From Burkholderiales bacterium (GTDB taxonomy: Bacteria > Pseudomonadota > Gammaproteobacteria > Burkholderiales > Burkholderiaceae_C): 64,000 nucleotides of DNA. The translations under genes were made by a program, and so were the position numbers. Every line of letters begins with the position of its first letter. The first letter of the stretch is position 1. Location of the stretch: positions 1 through 64,000 of the forward strand of contig JAEKLF010000038.1 in NCBI GenBank assembly GCA_019509985.1, written 5' to 3'. Shown here piece by piece: positions 30,554-38,655 of this stretch. Under the pieces are notes generated by a model. It was not told the origin of the DNA, did no database searches, and saw only the letters and a program-made list of their open reading frames with translations.

Positions 30554-31723
30554 TCATGCCAACACCCCCGCCCCGCCGGATGCCGAACAGACATGGACTT
30601 CCGCCTCGCGGCCATCCGGACTGCGGTAGCCACGCACAACCGCGGCGCGAATCTCGTCCACGGTATCCCGCGGCGCCAACGCAATGACACAGCCGCCAAA
30701 GCCGCCGCCCGTCATGCGCGCGCCACCAGCGTCGCCAATCACGTCCTGCACCAACGCCGCCAATGCGTCGATCGCCGGCACCGTGATCTCGAAGTCGTCG
30801 CGCATGGACCAGTGCGACTCGCGCATCAGGCGGCCGATCTCCTGCAAGTCACCTTGCTCCATCGCCACCGCCAGCAGCTCGCACCGCCGGCTGTCCGAAA
30901 TGATGTGCCGCGCCCGGCGCCGCACGACCAGGTCAAGCGAGCCGCCGCGACGCGACCACAGCGAATCGTCCACGTCGCGCAGCGCCTTCACGCCCAATCC
31001 AGAAGCCGCCGCCTCGCACTGCTGGCGTCGCAGGTTGTATTCGCTGTCCACCAGCCCGCGCTGGATCTTGGAGTCGATGACCAGGACCGCCGTGCCCGCC
31101 GGCAGCGGAATCGGCCGCACGTCCAGGCTGCGGCAATCCAGCAGCAGCGCGTGGCCGTCCACGCCCAGCGCCGACGACATCTGGTCCAGCACGCCGCACT
31201 GGCAGCCGGCAAACACGTTCTCCGCCCACTGCCCCGCCAGCGCCATCGCCTCGGGCGTGATCTGCCAGCCGTTCAGCGCCGCGAGCGCGTGGCCCACGGC
31301 CAGTTCCAGTGACGCCGACGAGCTCAGCCCCGCGCCCTGCGGCACGTTGCCGGCGATGGCCAGCTGCGCGCCGCCGACCGCTCGTCCCTGCTCCTTCAGC
31401 ACGGCCACCATGCCCTGCACATAACGCAGCCATTGCGGGCTGCCACCCACGTCCGCCGCGTCACCGACGCGAAAGCGCCCCGTGGCGCCGTCGATGTCGC
31501 AGGCCAGCACCTCCACCACGTCGTCATCGCGCGGCGCTGCGGCCACGACGGTATCGCGGTCGATGGCGCAGGGCATGGCGAAGCCCTCGTTGTAGTCGGT
31601 GTGCTCGCCGATCAGGTTCACGCGCGCCGGCGCACGCGCCACGCGCTGCGCCGGGGTGCCGAAGGCGCGCAGGAATCCCTGCGCCGCGCGTTCATGCGGC
31701 GTTGCCTGGAGGTCGACGGTCAT
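30554..31723 (-). CDS. galK: Galactokinase
   Basis: 389-residue GHMP kinase that phosphorylates alpha-D-galactose at C1. Signatures: galactokinase site [18 protein letters not shown] loop [16 protein letters not shown], catalytic Asp in [15 protein letters not shown], and [13 protein letters not shown] near the C-terminus. The start overlaps the galT stop by four bases, so the two are translationally coupled. Central to the idea that the island ends in the Leloir pathway. Confidence 0.97.
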   Translation of the reverse strand: MTVDLQATPHERAAQGFLRAFGTPAQRVARAPARVNLIGEHTDYNEGFAMPCAIDRDTVVAAAPRDDDVVEVLACDIDGATGRFRVGDAADVGGSPQWLRYVQGMVAVLKEQGRAVGGAQLAIAGNVPQGAGLSSSASLELAVGHALAALNGWQITPEAMALAGQWAENVFAGCQCGVLDQMSSALGVDGHALLLDCRSLDVRPIPLPAGTAVLVIDSKIQRGLVDSEYNLRRQQCEAAASGLGVKALRDVDDSLWSRRGGSLDLVVRRRARHIISDSRRCELLAVAMEQGDLQEIGRLMRESHWSMRDDFEITVPAIDALAALVQDVIGDAGGARMTGGGFGGCVIALAPRDTVDEIRAAVVRGYRSPDGREAEVHVCSASGGAGVLA

Positions 31724-32808
31724 GCGGCCCTCGCCTGTCGGTAGTGAAGGGTGTCGCTGACGTCACGCAGCCGCTGCGCGGCCACTTCGGGCGTCAGGTC
31801 GCGCTGGGCCTCGCCCAGCATCTCGAAGCCGACCATGAACTTGCGCACGGTGGCCGAGCGCAGCAGCGGCGGGTAGAAGTGGGCGTGCAGCTGCCAGTGG
31901 CGCAGCGTGGCGTCGTCTGCGCGGCCGGCCTCGTGCGGTGCGCCGTGCCAGCCCATCGAGTACGGGAAGGAGCACTGGAAGAGGTTGTCATAGCGCGTTG
32001 TCAGGCGCTTCACGGCCTCGGCGAGATCGTCGGCCTGCACGGCTGTCAGCGCGTCCAGACGCAGCGTGTGAGCCTTCGGGACGAGCAGCGTCTCGAACGG
32101 CCACGCCGCCCAGTAGGGCACGACGGCCAGCCAGTGCGCGGTCTCGAGGACGACGCGCTCCTGCGCGGCCAGTTCGTCGCGGGCGTAGCGCAGCAGCAGC
32201 GGCTCGCCGTGCGCGGCCAGGTAGTCGCGCTGGTGCTGGTCCGCCAGCTCGGCCTCGTCGGGCAGGCGATCCAGGCCCCAGACCTGGCCGTGCGGGTGCG
32301 GGTTGGAGCAACCCATGGCCGCACCCTTGTTCTCGAACACCTGCACCCAGCGGTGGCGCCGGCCCATGTCGGCGGACTGCTCCATCCAGGCCTGCACGAC
32401 GGCGCGCAGCGCGGCCGGGTCCAGCTCGGGCAGGGTGAGCGAGTGGTCGGGCGAGAAGCACAGCACACGGCATTCGCCGGCCACCGGCTCGGCCTGCATC
32501 AGCGGGCTGGCTTCGCCGAACGACGCCTCGGCCATGGCGGGCTGCAAGGCCGCGAAATCGTTGTTGAAGACGAAGCTGCCGCGGTAGTCCGGGTTGCGCT
32601 GGCCGTTGGCGCGCACGTTGCCGGCGCACAGGTAGCAGGTCGGGTCGTGGGCGGGCAGCGGGCTGTCGTCGACCGGCTCCTGCGCGCCTTGCCAGGGGCG
32701 CTGCGTGCGGTGCGGCGAGACGAGCACGTGCCGGCCCGTCAGCGGGTTGCGGCGGCGGTGGACGTGCTCGCGGGATGCAGGGGAACTCATGTGGTGCATT
32801 GTCGCCAT
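31720..32808 (-). CDS. galT: Galactose-1-phosphate uridylyltransferase
   Basis: 362-residue Leloir enzyme exchanging UMP between UDP-glucose and galactose-1-phosphate. Catalytic triad His-Pro-His lies in [13 protein letters not shown]-terminal zinc-type residues are in [21 protein letters not shown] marks the second half. Three in-frame ATGs (32808, 32799, 32790) compete and none has a strong ribosome site. The regulatory element at 32805-32823 overlaps the first, and a TTAATA hexamer sits eight or so bases before it, so a near-leaderless message is possible. First gene of galT-galK-galM-GH-A-CUT1. Confidence 0.96.
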   Translation of the reverse strand: MATMHHMSSPASREHVHRRRNPLTGRHVLVSPHRTQRPWQGAQEPVDDSPLPAHDPTCYLCAGNVRANGQRNPDYRGSFVFNNDFAALQPAMAEASFGEASPLMQAEPVAGECRVLCFSPDHSLTLPELDPAALRAVVQAWMEQSADMGRRHRWVQVFENKGAAMGCSNPHPHGQVWGLDRLPDEAELADQHQRDYLAAHGEPLLLRYARDELAAQERVVLETAHWLAVVPYWAAWPFETLLVPKAHTLRLDALTAVQADDLAEAVKRLTTRYDNLFQCSFPYSMGWHGAPHEAGRADDATLRHWQLHAHFYPPLLRSATVRKFMVGFEMLGEAQRDLTPEVAAQRLRDVSDTLHYRQARAA

Positions 32809-32823
32809 TTTAGTTGTTATTAA
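32805..32823. promoter_or_regulatory. Variant of the shared operator, site C, between galT and the ArsR gene
   Basis: CCATTTTAGTTGTTATTAA matches the 19-bp core of sites B and D at 16 of 19 positions in the same orientation. It covers the galT start region and lies 115 bp upstream of the divergent regulator, a position suited to autoregulation and to repression of galT. Confidence 0.65.
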
Positions 32824-32937
32824 CGATCAGTCATTACCCTAATAAGCGAACGCCTGCCCAGGGAAAGCGCGCTGCGCCCGACGAAGGTGCCCGCATAAAC
32901 TCGCAACTTCTTTGGGTCCAAAGGTGGGAGTGGGGCG

Positions 32938-33900
32938 ATGGAGGTCTCGGGCAGCCGAATCTTGATGGTGGAGGGTGATGCCGCGCTGGCCGTGGCCAAG
33001 GCGCTTGCGTCCGACACCCGCCAGGCCATGCTGGGCATGCTGACCCACCAGGTGCTCAACGTCTCCGAGCTGGCCTCGGCCATGGACCTGCCGCATTCGA
33101 CGGTCAGCTTCAACATCAACCAACTGCAGGCGGTGGGGCTGGTATCGGTGGAAGTCGAGCCGGGCACACGCGGCCAGCAGAAGCTTTGCTCCAAGCGCTA
33201 CGACGAGGTGCGGCTGCGCCTGCCGGGCGCAGCGGTGGAGAGCAAGCCCAATGTGATGTCCATCAGCATGCCCATCGGCAGCTACCGGCATGTGGAGGCC
33301 AAGCCCACCTGCGGCCTGGTCAGCGAGAGCAAGATCATCGGCATGCTGGACGACCCGCGCTCCTTCTTCGAGCCCGAGCATGTCTACGCACAGTTGCTGT
33401 GGTTCGGCGGCGACGGCTACGTCGAATACGCCTTCCCCAACAACCTGCCCTACGGCGCGGTGCCCAGCCACCTGGAGCTGTCGGTGGAGATCTGCTCCGA
33501 GGCGCCGCAGTTCAACGAGGACTGGCCGTCGGACATCACGCTGTGGATCAACGACATCGAGATCGGCACCTGGACGAGCCCCGGCGACTACGGCGGCAAG
33601 GCGTCGCTGCTGATGCCGACTTGGTGGCAGACCGACCGCACCACGCACGGGCTGCTCAAGCAGTGGAGCATCGGCCCCAAGGGCTCGATGATCGACGGCG
33701 TGGAGCTGAGCGCGGTGGCCATCGAGCAGCTGACGCTGCCGCAGACCAACCACATCAAGGTGCGGCTGGGCATCAAGCCCGATGCCCGCAACCGCGGCGG
33801 CATGAACCTGTTCGGCCGCAAGTTCGGCAACTACCCGCAGGACATGGTCATGCGCGTGGCGTTCGACTTCCCGCGCGGCACCGGGCCGGGGGCTGCCTGA
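32938..33900 (+). CDS. ArsR-family-type transcriptional regulator with large C-terminal domain
   Basis: 320-residue protein, ATG preceded by GGGAG. Residues about 18-90 form a winged helix of ArsR type (ALASDTRQAMLGML, NVSELASAMDLPHSTVSFNI, LVSVEVEPGTRGQQKL). No metal-site cysteines of the ELCV type are present. The remaining about 220 residues are a beta-rich domain (LELSVEICSEAPQFNEDWP, DITLWINDIEIGTWTSPGDY) that probably senses a ligand, perhaps a sugar. It is divergent from galT and central in the island, so it is the best candidate regulator; repressor or activator is not decidable. Much longer than the 100-residue metal sensors. Confidence 0.85.
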   Translation: MEVSGSRILMVEGDAALAVAKALASDTRQAMLGMLTHQVLNVSELASAMDLPHSTVSFNINQLQAVGLVSVEVEPGTRGQQKLCSKRYDEVRLRLPGAAVESKPNVMSISMPIGSYRHVEAKPTCGLVSESKIIGMLDDPRSFFEPEHVYAQLLWFGGDGYVEYAFPNNLPYGAVPSHLELSVEICSEAPQFNEDWPSDITLWINDIEIGTWTSPGDYGGKASLLMPTWWQTDRTTHGLLKQWSIGPKGSMIDGVELSAVAIEQLTLPQTNHIKVRLGIKPDARNRGGMNLFGRKFGNYPQDMVMRVAFDFPRGTGPGAA

Positions 33901-33907
33901 CCTCACG

Positions 33908-34918
33908 TCAGTCGTAACCGTTCGGGTTCTGCGACTGCCAGCGCCAGCTGTCTTCGCACATCTGCGCCAAGCTCAATTCGGCGCGCCAGTTCAGCGCCGA
34001 CTCGGCCCGCGCTGGGTCCGCCCAGCTCTGCGCGACGTCGCCGCCGCGGCGAGGCACGAACTCGTGCGCCAGCGCGCGGCCGCACGCCGCCTCGTAGGCA
34101 CGCAGCACCTCCAGCACCGAGTGGCTGCGGCCCGTGCCGAGATTGAAGACATGCCAGCCCGGCCGCCCATGCACATGACCCAGCGCCGCCAGGTGGCCGG
34201 TGGCCAGGTCCTGCACGTGGATGTAGTCGCGCACGCCGGTGCCGTCCACCGTCGGGTAGTCACGCCCGAAGATCTGCAGTGCCGCCCGGCGGCCGACGGC
34301 GACCTGCGCGATGAAGGGCATCAGGTTGTTGGGAATGCCCTGCGGGTCCTCGCCCAGCAGGCCGCTCGGATGGGCGCCGACCGGGTTGAAGTAGCGCAGC
34401 GCGCACAGCGACCAGGCCGGGTCCGCCGCGGCGAGGTCTTGCAGCATCTGCTCGACCATCAGCTTGCTGCGGCCGTAGGGGTTGGTCGTGCCGGTGGGCG
34501 CGTCCTCGCGCAGCGGCATGGTCTCGGCCAGGCCGTAGACGGTGGCCGAGCTGCTGAACACCAGTGTGCGCACGCCGGTGTCGCGCATCGCGGACAGCAG
34601 GCTCAAGGAGCCCTGCACGTTGTTGTCGAAATATTCGAGCGGCTTGTGCACGGATTCGCTCACGGCCTTCAGCCCGGCGAAATGCATGACCGCCTCGACG
34701 CCTTGGCCGGCCAGCAGCCGGCGCAGCAGCGCACCGTCGCGCACGTCGCCTTGCTCGAAAGCCGGCTCGCGCCCGGCCAGTTGCGCGACGCGCCCCAGCA
34801 CGGCCGGCTTGGCGTTGCTGAAGTTGTCCAGCACCAGCACCTCATGCCCCGCCTGCAGCAGTTGCAGCGTGGTGAGGCTGCCGATGTAGCCGGCACCGCC
34901 GGTCACGAGCACGCGCAT
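33908..34918 (-). CDS. galE: UDP-glucose 4-epimerase
   Basis: 336-residue short-chain dehydrogenase-fold enzyme interconverting UDP-galactose and UDP-glucose. Start ATG 34918 has GGAG six bases upstream and opens with MRVLVTGGAGYIGSLTT, the NAD-binding loop. Catalytic Ser/Thr and Tyr-Lys are in SSSATVYG and NPYGRSK. The sequence NLGTGRSHSVLEVL is typical GalE. Transcribed away from the GH43 gene, with shared operator D between; completes the Leloir set with galT, galK and galM. Confidence 0.96.
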   Translation of the reverse strand: MRVLVTGGAGYIGSLTTLQLLQAGHEVLVLDNFSNAKPAVLGRVAQLAGREPAFEQGDVRDGALLRRLLAGQGVEAVMHFAGLKAVSESVHKPLEYFDNNVQGSLSLLSAMRDTGVRTLVFSSSATVYGLAETMPLREDAPTGTTNPYGRSKLMVEQMLQDLAAADPAWSLCALRYFNPVGAHPSGLLGEDPQGIPNNLMPFIAQVAVGRRAALQIFGRDYPTVDGTGVRDYIHVQDLATGHLAALGHVHGRPGWHVFNLGTGRSHSVLEVLRAYEAACGRALAHEFVPRRGGDVAQSWADPARAESALNWRAELSLAQMCEDSWRWQSQNPNGYD

Positions 34919-34943
34919 GGGATCTCCAATCGTTGTTCGGCCC

Positions 34944-34970
34944 ATTATTAACCAATTTACTTGTTATAAA
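34944..34970. promoter_or_regulatory. Shared AT-rich operator/promoter element, site D, between galE and GH43
   Basis: Contains the same core (CCAATTTACTTGTTATAAA, 34952-34970) as site B. It overlaps plausible promoters on both strands. For GH43 (+), TTGTTA at 34961-34966 and TAGCAT at 34984-34989 are 17 bp apart. For galE (-), TTGTTT at 34969-34974 and TAATAA at 34946-34951 are 17 bp apart. Binding here would block both. Confidence 0.78.
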
Positions 34971-35037
34971 CAAGAAAGCCGACTAGCATCGCGCCGCCTC
35001 GGGGCCGACATCGGCCACCGTGGCGAGGAGACCACCG

Positions 35038-36099
35038 ATGAACGACAACGACGACACGCCGGGCCAGGCGCTGGGCCGCCGGGGCCTGCTGGGCCTGGCC
35101 GCGGCGCTGGCCTTGAGCGCGCCAGGAGCCGCGATGACCACGCCGCAGAACGACAGCTTCACCAACCCCGTGCTGCCCGGCGTCGAGGCCGGAGACCCCT
35201 GGGTCATCTGGCACGAGGGCTGCTACTACCTGACGGCCACCTTCGACCCCGAGGGCGGCCTGTGGGTCTACAGCTCGGACCGCCTGAGCGACTGGCGCCA
35301 CGCCGAGCGCCGCAAGGTCTGGACACCCGAGCCGGGCGGCCCGCGCAGCAAGATGATCTGGGCGCCGGAGCTGCATCACCTGGACGGCCGCTGGTACCTG
35401 TACTTCACGGCCGCCGACGGCGTGGACGCCAATCACCGCCACTACGTGCTGGAGGCCGAGCACCCGATGGGCCCGTTCGTCGACCGCGGCCGCGTGCATG
35501 CCGAGCACGAGCGCTATGCCATCGACGGCTCGGTGCTGCGCCTGGCCGACGGCCGCCTGTTCTGGATGTACGCCGACAACGGCCTGTGGATCGCGCCGAT
35601 GAGCGGCCCGACCCGCGCGACCGGCCCCGGTGTGCGCATCGCCCGCGGCGAGCACGACTGGGAGCGCGGCTGGCACAAGGTGGACGGCCGCTGGCAGCCG
35701 CAACGCGACAACTACTGGATCGAGGCGCCGCAGGCGCTGCCGCACGCCGGCCGCCACTTCGTCGTCTATTCGGCCGGCCACACCGCGGCCGTCTACTACC
35801 TGGGCCTGCTGGAGCTGACCGGCGCCGATCCGATGGACCCCAAGAGCTGGACCAAGAGCCCGCAGCCGCTGTTCGGCCCGACGGACAAGGTCTTCGCGCC
35901 CGGCCACAACAGCTTCACGCGCTCGCCGGACGGCAGCGAGGACTGGCTGGTCTACCACGCCAAGGACCAGGATGCCGGCGACGCCCACGGCCGCACGATG
36001 CGCATCCAGCGCTTCAACTGGTCGGTGGACGGCCGGCCGGTGTTCGGCCTCCCGATCGCCAGCGACGTGCCCCAGCGCAAGCCATCCGGCGAGACCTGA
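35038..36099 (+). CDS. Exported GH43 glycoside hydrolase
   Basis: 353-residue enzyme. ATG 35038 is preceded by AGGAG. The N-terminus has twin arginines (GRRGLLGLAAALALS), suggesting Tat export. Clan GH-F catalytic layout is clear: general base Asp53 in EAGDPWVIW, transition-state Asp in YAIDGSVLR, acid Glu in YWIEAPQAL; IWAPELHHLDGRWYLYF is the classic second blade. Family activities include alpha-L-arabinofuranosidase, beta-xylosidase and galactofuranosidase. First of a plus-strand pair with the sialidase-fold lipoprotein. Confidence 0.9.
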   Translation: MNDNDDTPGQALGRRGLLGLAAALALSAPGAAMTTPQNDSFTNPVLPGVEAGDPWVIWHEGCYYLTATFDPEGGLWVYSSDRLSDWRHAERRKVWTPEPGGPRSKMIWAPELHHLDGRWYLYFTAADGVDANHRHYVLEAEHPMGPFVDRGRVHAEHERYAIDGSVLRLADGRLFWMYADNGLWIAPMSGPTRATGPGVRIARGEHDWERGWHKVDGRWQPQRDNYWIEAPQALPHAGRHFVVYSAGHTAAVYYLGLLELTGADPMDPKSWTKSPQPLFGPTDKVFAPGHNSFTRSPDGSEDWLVYHAKDQDAGDAHGRTMRIQRFNWSVDGRPVFGLPIASDVPQRKPSGET

Positions 36100-36192
36100 C
36101 AGCCCCGTTCCCGCCCTCTCCTTCAACGCCCGCCGCCGCGTCCGCTGCGATGCGGCCGGGTGCCCTCATCCCTTCGCTTTTGGAGCGCAACA

Positions 36193-37449
36193 ATGTCCCT
36201 CCTGATGAAGCTCTGGCAGAAACTCGTCGCCACCGCCGTGCTGCTGCCGGCCCTGCTGCTGATCGGCGCCTGCGCCAGCTGCGGCGGCGGTTCCTCGTCG
36301 CCACCAGTGACCACCACGCCGACCACTCCGGTTACGCCCACCCGCACCGGCACCCTGCTCAATGGCGAGGCCGCGGCCTTCTACCCGCGCGCCATCCGCC
36401 TGACCCACCAGGCCGATGCCACGCTGAACGGCGCCGTCATCGCCAGCACCATCGCCTTCGACGGCGACAAGGGCCAGGGCCGCATCTTCATCAGCCGCGA
36501 CGACGGCGCGACGTTCGCGCTGCAGGGCTCGGTGACCGACGCCGCCTGGCCCAAGGGCCTGTGCTGCGGCTCGATCTTCGAGCTGCCCGCGGCCGTCGGC
36601 GCACTGCCCGCCGGCACGCTGGTCTGGTCTGCCTCGGTGGGCCAGGACACGCCGGGCACGCCGATGTCGCACCCCGTCTATCGCAGCAGCGACGCCGGCA
36701 AGACCTGGACCTACCTGTCCCGCTGCGGCGTCGGCCTGAAAGCCCGCGGCGGCGACGGCACCGGCATCTGGGAGCCCGAGTTCCAGATGGCCAAGGACGG
36801 CCAGCTGGTCTGCATGTACTCCGACGAGACCGAGACCGGCAGCTCGCAGGTACTGAAGATCACCAGCACCGCCGATGGCCTCACCTGGAGCGCGCCGCGC
36901 CTGCTCGTCGCCGGCACGCTGCCCAGCGACCGCCCCGGCATGGCGGTCACCAGCCGCCTGGGCGACGGCAGCTACCTGCTGAGCTACGAGTTCTGCAGCA
37001 CGGCCGGGCTGGACTGCCGCGTCTACCTGAAGCGCTCCGTCGATGGCCTGGACTGGGGTTCGCCGAGCGACAAGGGCTTCGAGCCCAAGACCGCCGACGG
37101 CCGCTGGTTCCGCCACGCGCCCACGCATGTCTGGCTGCCCACGCAGCAGCGCATCGCGCTGGTCGGTCAGATCCTGAACAACGCCGCGGGCAATGTCGAC
37201 ACGGCCGGCAACGGCGGCACGATCTTCATCAGTTCCACCGCCGACGGCAGCGGCACCTGGACGACGATGGCCGCGCCCGTCGTGCCGCTCACGCCGCCGA
37301 TGGTGACCAACTGGTGCCAGAACTACTCGTCGCCGCTGCTGCCCACGGCCGACGGCAAGCAGCTGCTGATGCTGGCCAGCGACTTCGACACCGTCAACGG
37401 CACCCAGGTCTGCCGCACGCGCTTCGCACGCGGCAATCTGCCGTCCTGA
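36193..37449 (+). CDS. Sialidase-fold (GH93-like) lipoprotein
   Basis: 418-residue lipoprotein: signal with lipobox LIGAC, followed by a Ser/Thr/Pro linker. The body is a BNR-type propeller (IFISRDDGATF, VYRSSDAGKTW, ITSTADGLTW) sharing GIWEPEFQM, DRPGMAV and NYSSPLLPTADGKQLL with the enzyme at 12569-14560, but without its ricin repeats. Context with GH43 suggests an exo-acting arabinanase or related activity; sialidase is possible. Surface-anchored counterpart to the secreted paralogue. Confidence 0.78.
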   Translation: MSLLMKLWQKLVATAVLLPALLLIGACASCGGGSSSPPVTTTPTTPVTPTRTGTLLNGEAAAFYPRAIRLTHQADATLNGAVIASTIAFDGDKGQGRIFISRDDGATFALQGSVTDAAWPKGLCCGSIFELPAAVGALPAGTLVWSASVGQDTPGTPMSHPVYRSSDAGKTWTYLSRCGVGLKARGGDGTGIWEPEFQMAKDGQLVCMYSDETETGSSQVLKITSTADGLTWSAPRLLVAGTLPSDRPGMAVTSRLGDGSYLLSYEFCSTAGLDCRVYLKRSVDGLDWGSPSDKGFEPKTADGRWFRHAPTHVWLPTQQRIALVGQILNNAAGNVDTAGNGGTIFISSTADGSGTWTTMAAPVVPLTPPMVTNWCQNYSSPLLPTADGKQLLMLASDFDTVNGTQVCRTRFARGNLPS

Positions 37450-37533
37450 ATCGGGTGCGCCGGCTTGCGGCGGCGCATGGCGGGTCGACAACGGTCACAT
37501 GCGCATCGCGCCACGCGGAGGTAGGCTGCGCGC

Positions 37534-38613
37534 ATGGTCCCCACGTCCCGCGGATGGCATGCAGCGTCCATCGCCCCTGCACGATGGCTGCGCCGCTCGG
37601 TGCTGGCCGCGTTCGCCGCCTCGATCGCCACCGCCGCGACGGCACAAGGCGATCCGCCGCCCGATGGACCCAAACGTGTCGTCTTCCTGGCACAGGACTT
37701 CCGCAACGGCGGCATCACCGCGGTCTACCGCGGCTTCGAGCAGGCTTGCCGGGAGCTCGGCTGGACGCTGAGCCTCGTCAACGGCGAGGGCGACAGGACG
37801 ACGATCAGGCGGCTCTTCGACCAGGCGCTGCGCACCGACACGGATGCTGTCGTGTTGGGAGGCTTCGATGAAGCCGACATCGCCGACCGGCTGGCCGCGG
37901 CCGCCGGCCCCGCTCCGGTGCTGGTCGGCTGGCATGCGTCGTCGCGCCACGGCGCCAAGTCCAGCTTGTTCACCAACGTCAGCACCGATCCCGACATGGT
38001 CGCGGACATGGCCGCGGCCTTCGTGACCCTGTCTCCAGGCCCCTACGCGGGCGTCGTCATCTTCAACGACGCCCGTTTTGATATCGCCAACGTCAAGACG
38101 TTGCGGATGCGCGAGGCCCTGTCCCGTTGTGCGCGCTGCGAACTGCTGGCCGTCGAGGACATCCCGATTTCCAGCGCGGCGAAGGAAGTGCCTGCGGCGC
38201 TGGAGAAGCTGCATCGGCGCTTTGGCGCGCGCTGGACCCATGTGCTGGCCATCAACGATGTCTACATGGACTCCATGTCTTTCCCGCTGCGGTCCCTGGG
38301 ACGCGGCGACATCGTCGGCATTGCCGCAGGCGACGGTTCGCGCACGGCCTTGAGCCGCATACGCTCCGGCCGATCACAGCAGCTCGCGACCATCGCCGAG
38401 CCGACGGGTCTGCAGGGCTGGCAGCTGGCCGACGAGCTGCGACGGGCCTTCGCCAGGCAGCCACCCAGCGGCCGCGTCGCCCGCCCGATTGCCGTCACGA
38501 CGGAGCTGCTGCACCAACTCGGCCAGCAGGAGGTCGACGGCGCACTGCCTTACCGGGCCGAGTACCGGCAGCAATGGTTTGGCAGTCCGCGAAGCGGCGA
38601 CAAGCTGCACTGA
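37534..38613 (+). CDS. Orphan periplasmic sugar-binding-like protein
   Basis: 359-residue exported protein (long signal region ending ATAATAQG). Two-lobed LacI/RbsB-type fold: KRVVFLAQDFRNGGITAVYRGFEQACRELGW, cut here to its start KRVVFLAQDFRNGG, with DAVVLGGFDEADI, HVLAINDVYMDSM and IVGIAAGDGSRTALSRIRSG. No permease or ATPase adjoins it. It may supply ligand to the ytf-type transporter or act as a sensor partner for a membrane kinase or chemoreceptor. It is 84 bp after the lipoprotein gene, same strand; a TAGGCT hexamer lies just upstream of the ATG. Confidence 0.75.
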   Translation: MVPTSRGWHAASIAPARWLRRSVLAAFAASIATAATAQGDPPPDGPKRVVFLAQDFRNGGITAVYRGFEQACRELGWTLSLVNGEGDRTTIRRLFDQALRTDTDAVVLGGFDEADIADRLAAAAGPAPVLVGWHASSRHGAKSSLFTNVSTDPDMVADMAAAFVTLSPGPYAGVVIFNDARFDIANVKTLRMREALSRCARCELLAVEDIPISSAAKEVPAALEKLHRRFGARWTHVLAINDVYMDSMSFPLRSLGRGDIVGIAAGDGSRTALSRIRSGRSQQLATIAEPTGLQGWQLADELRRAFARQPPSGRVARPIAVTTELLHQLGQQEVDGALPYRAEYRQQWFGSPRSGDKLH

Positions 38614-38655
38614 CGGGCTGCGGGTGTCAGCCGGCGCGCAGGCTTCCTGGGGCCG

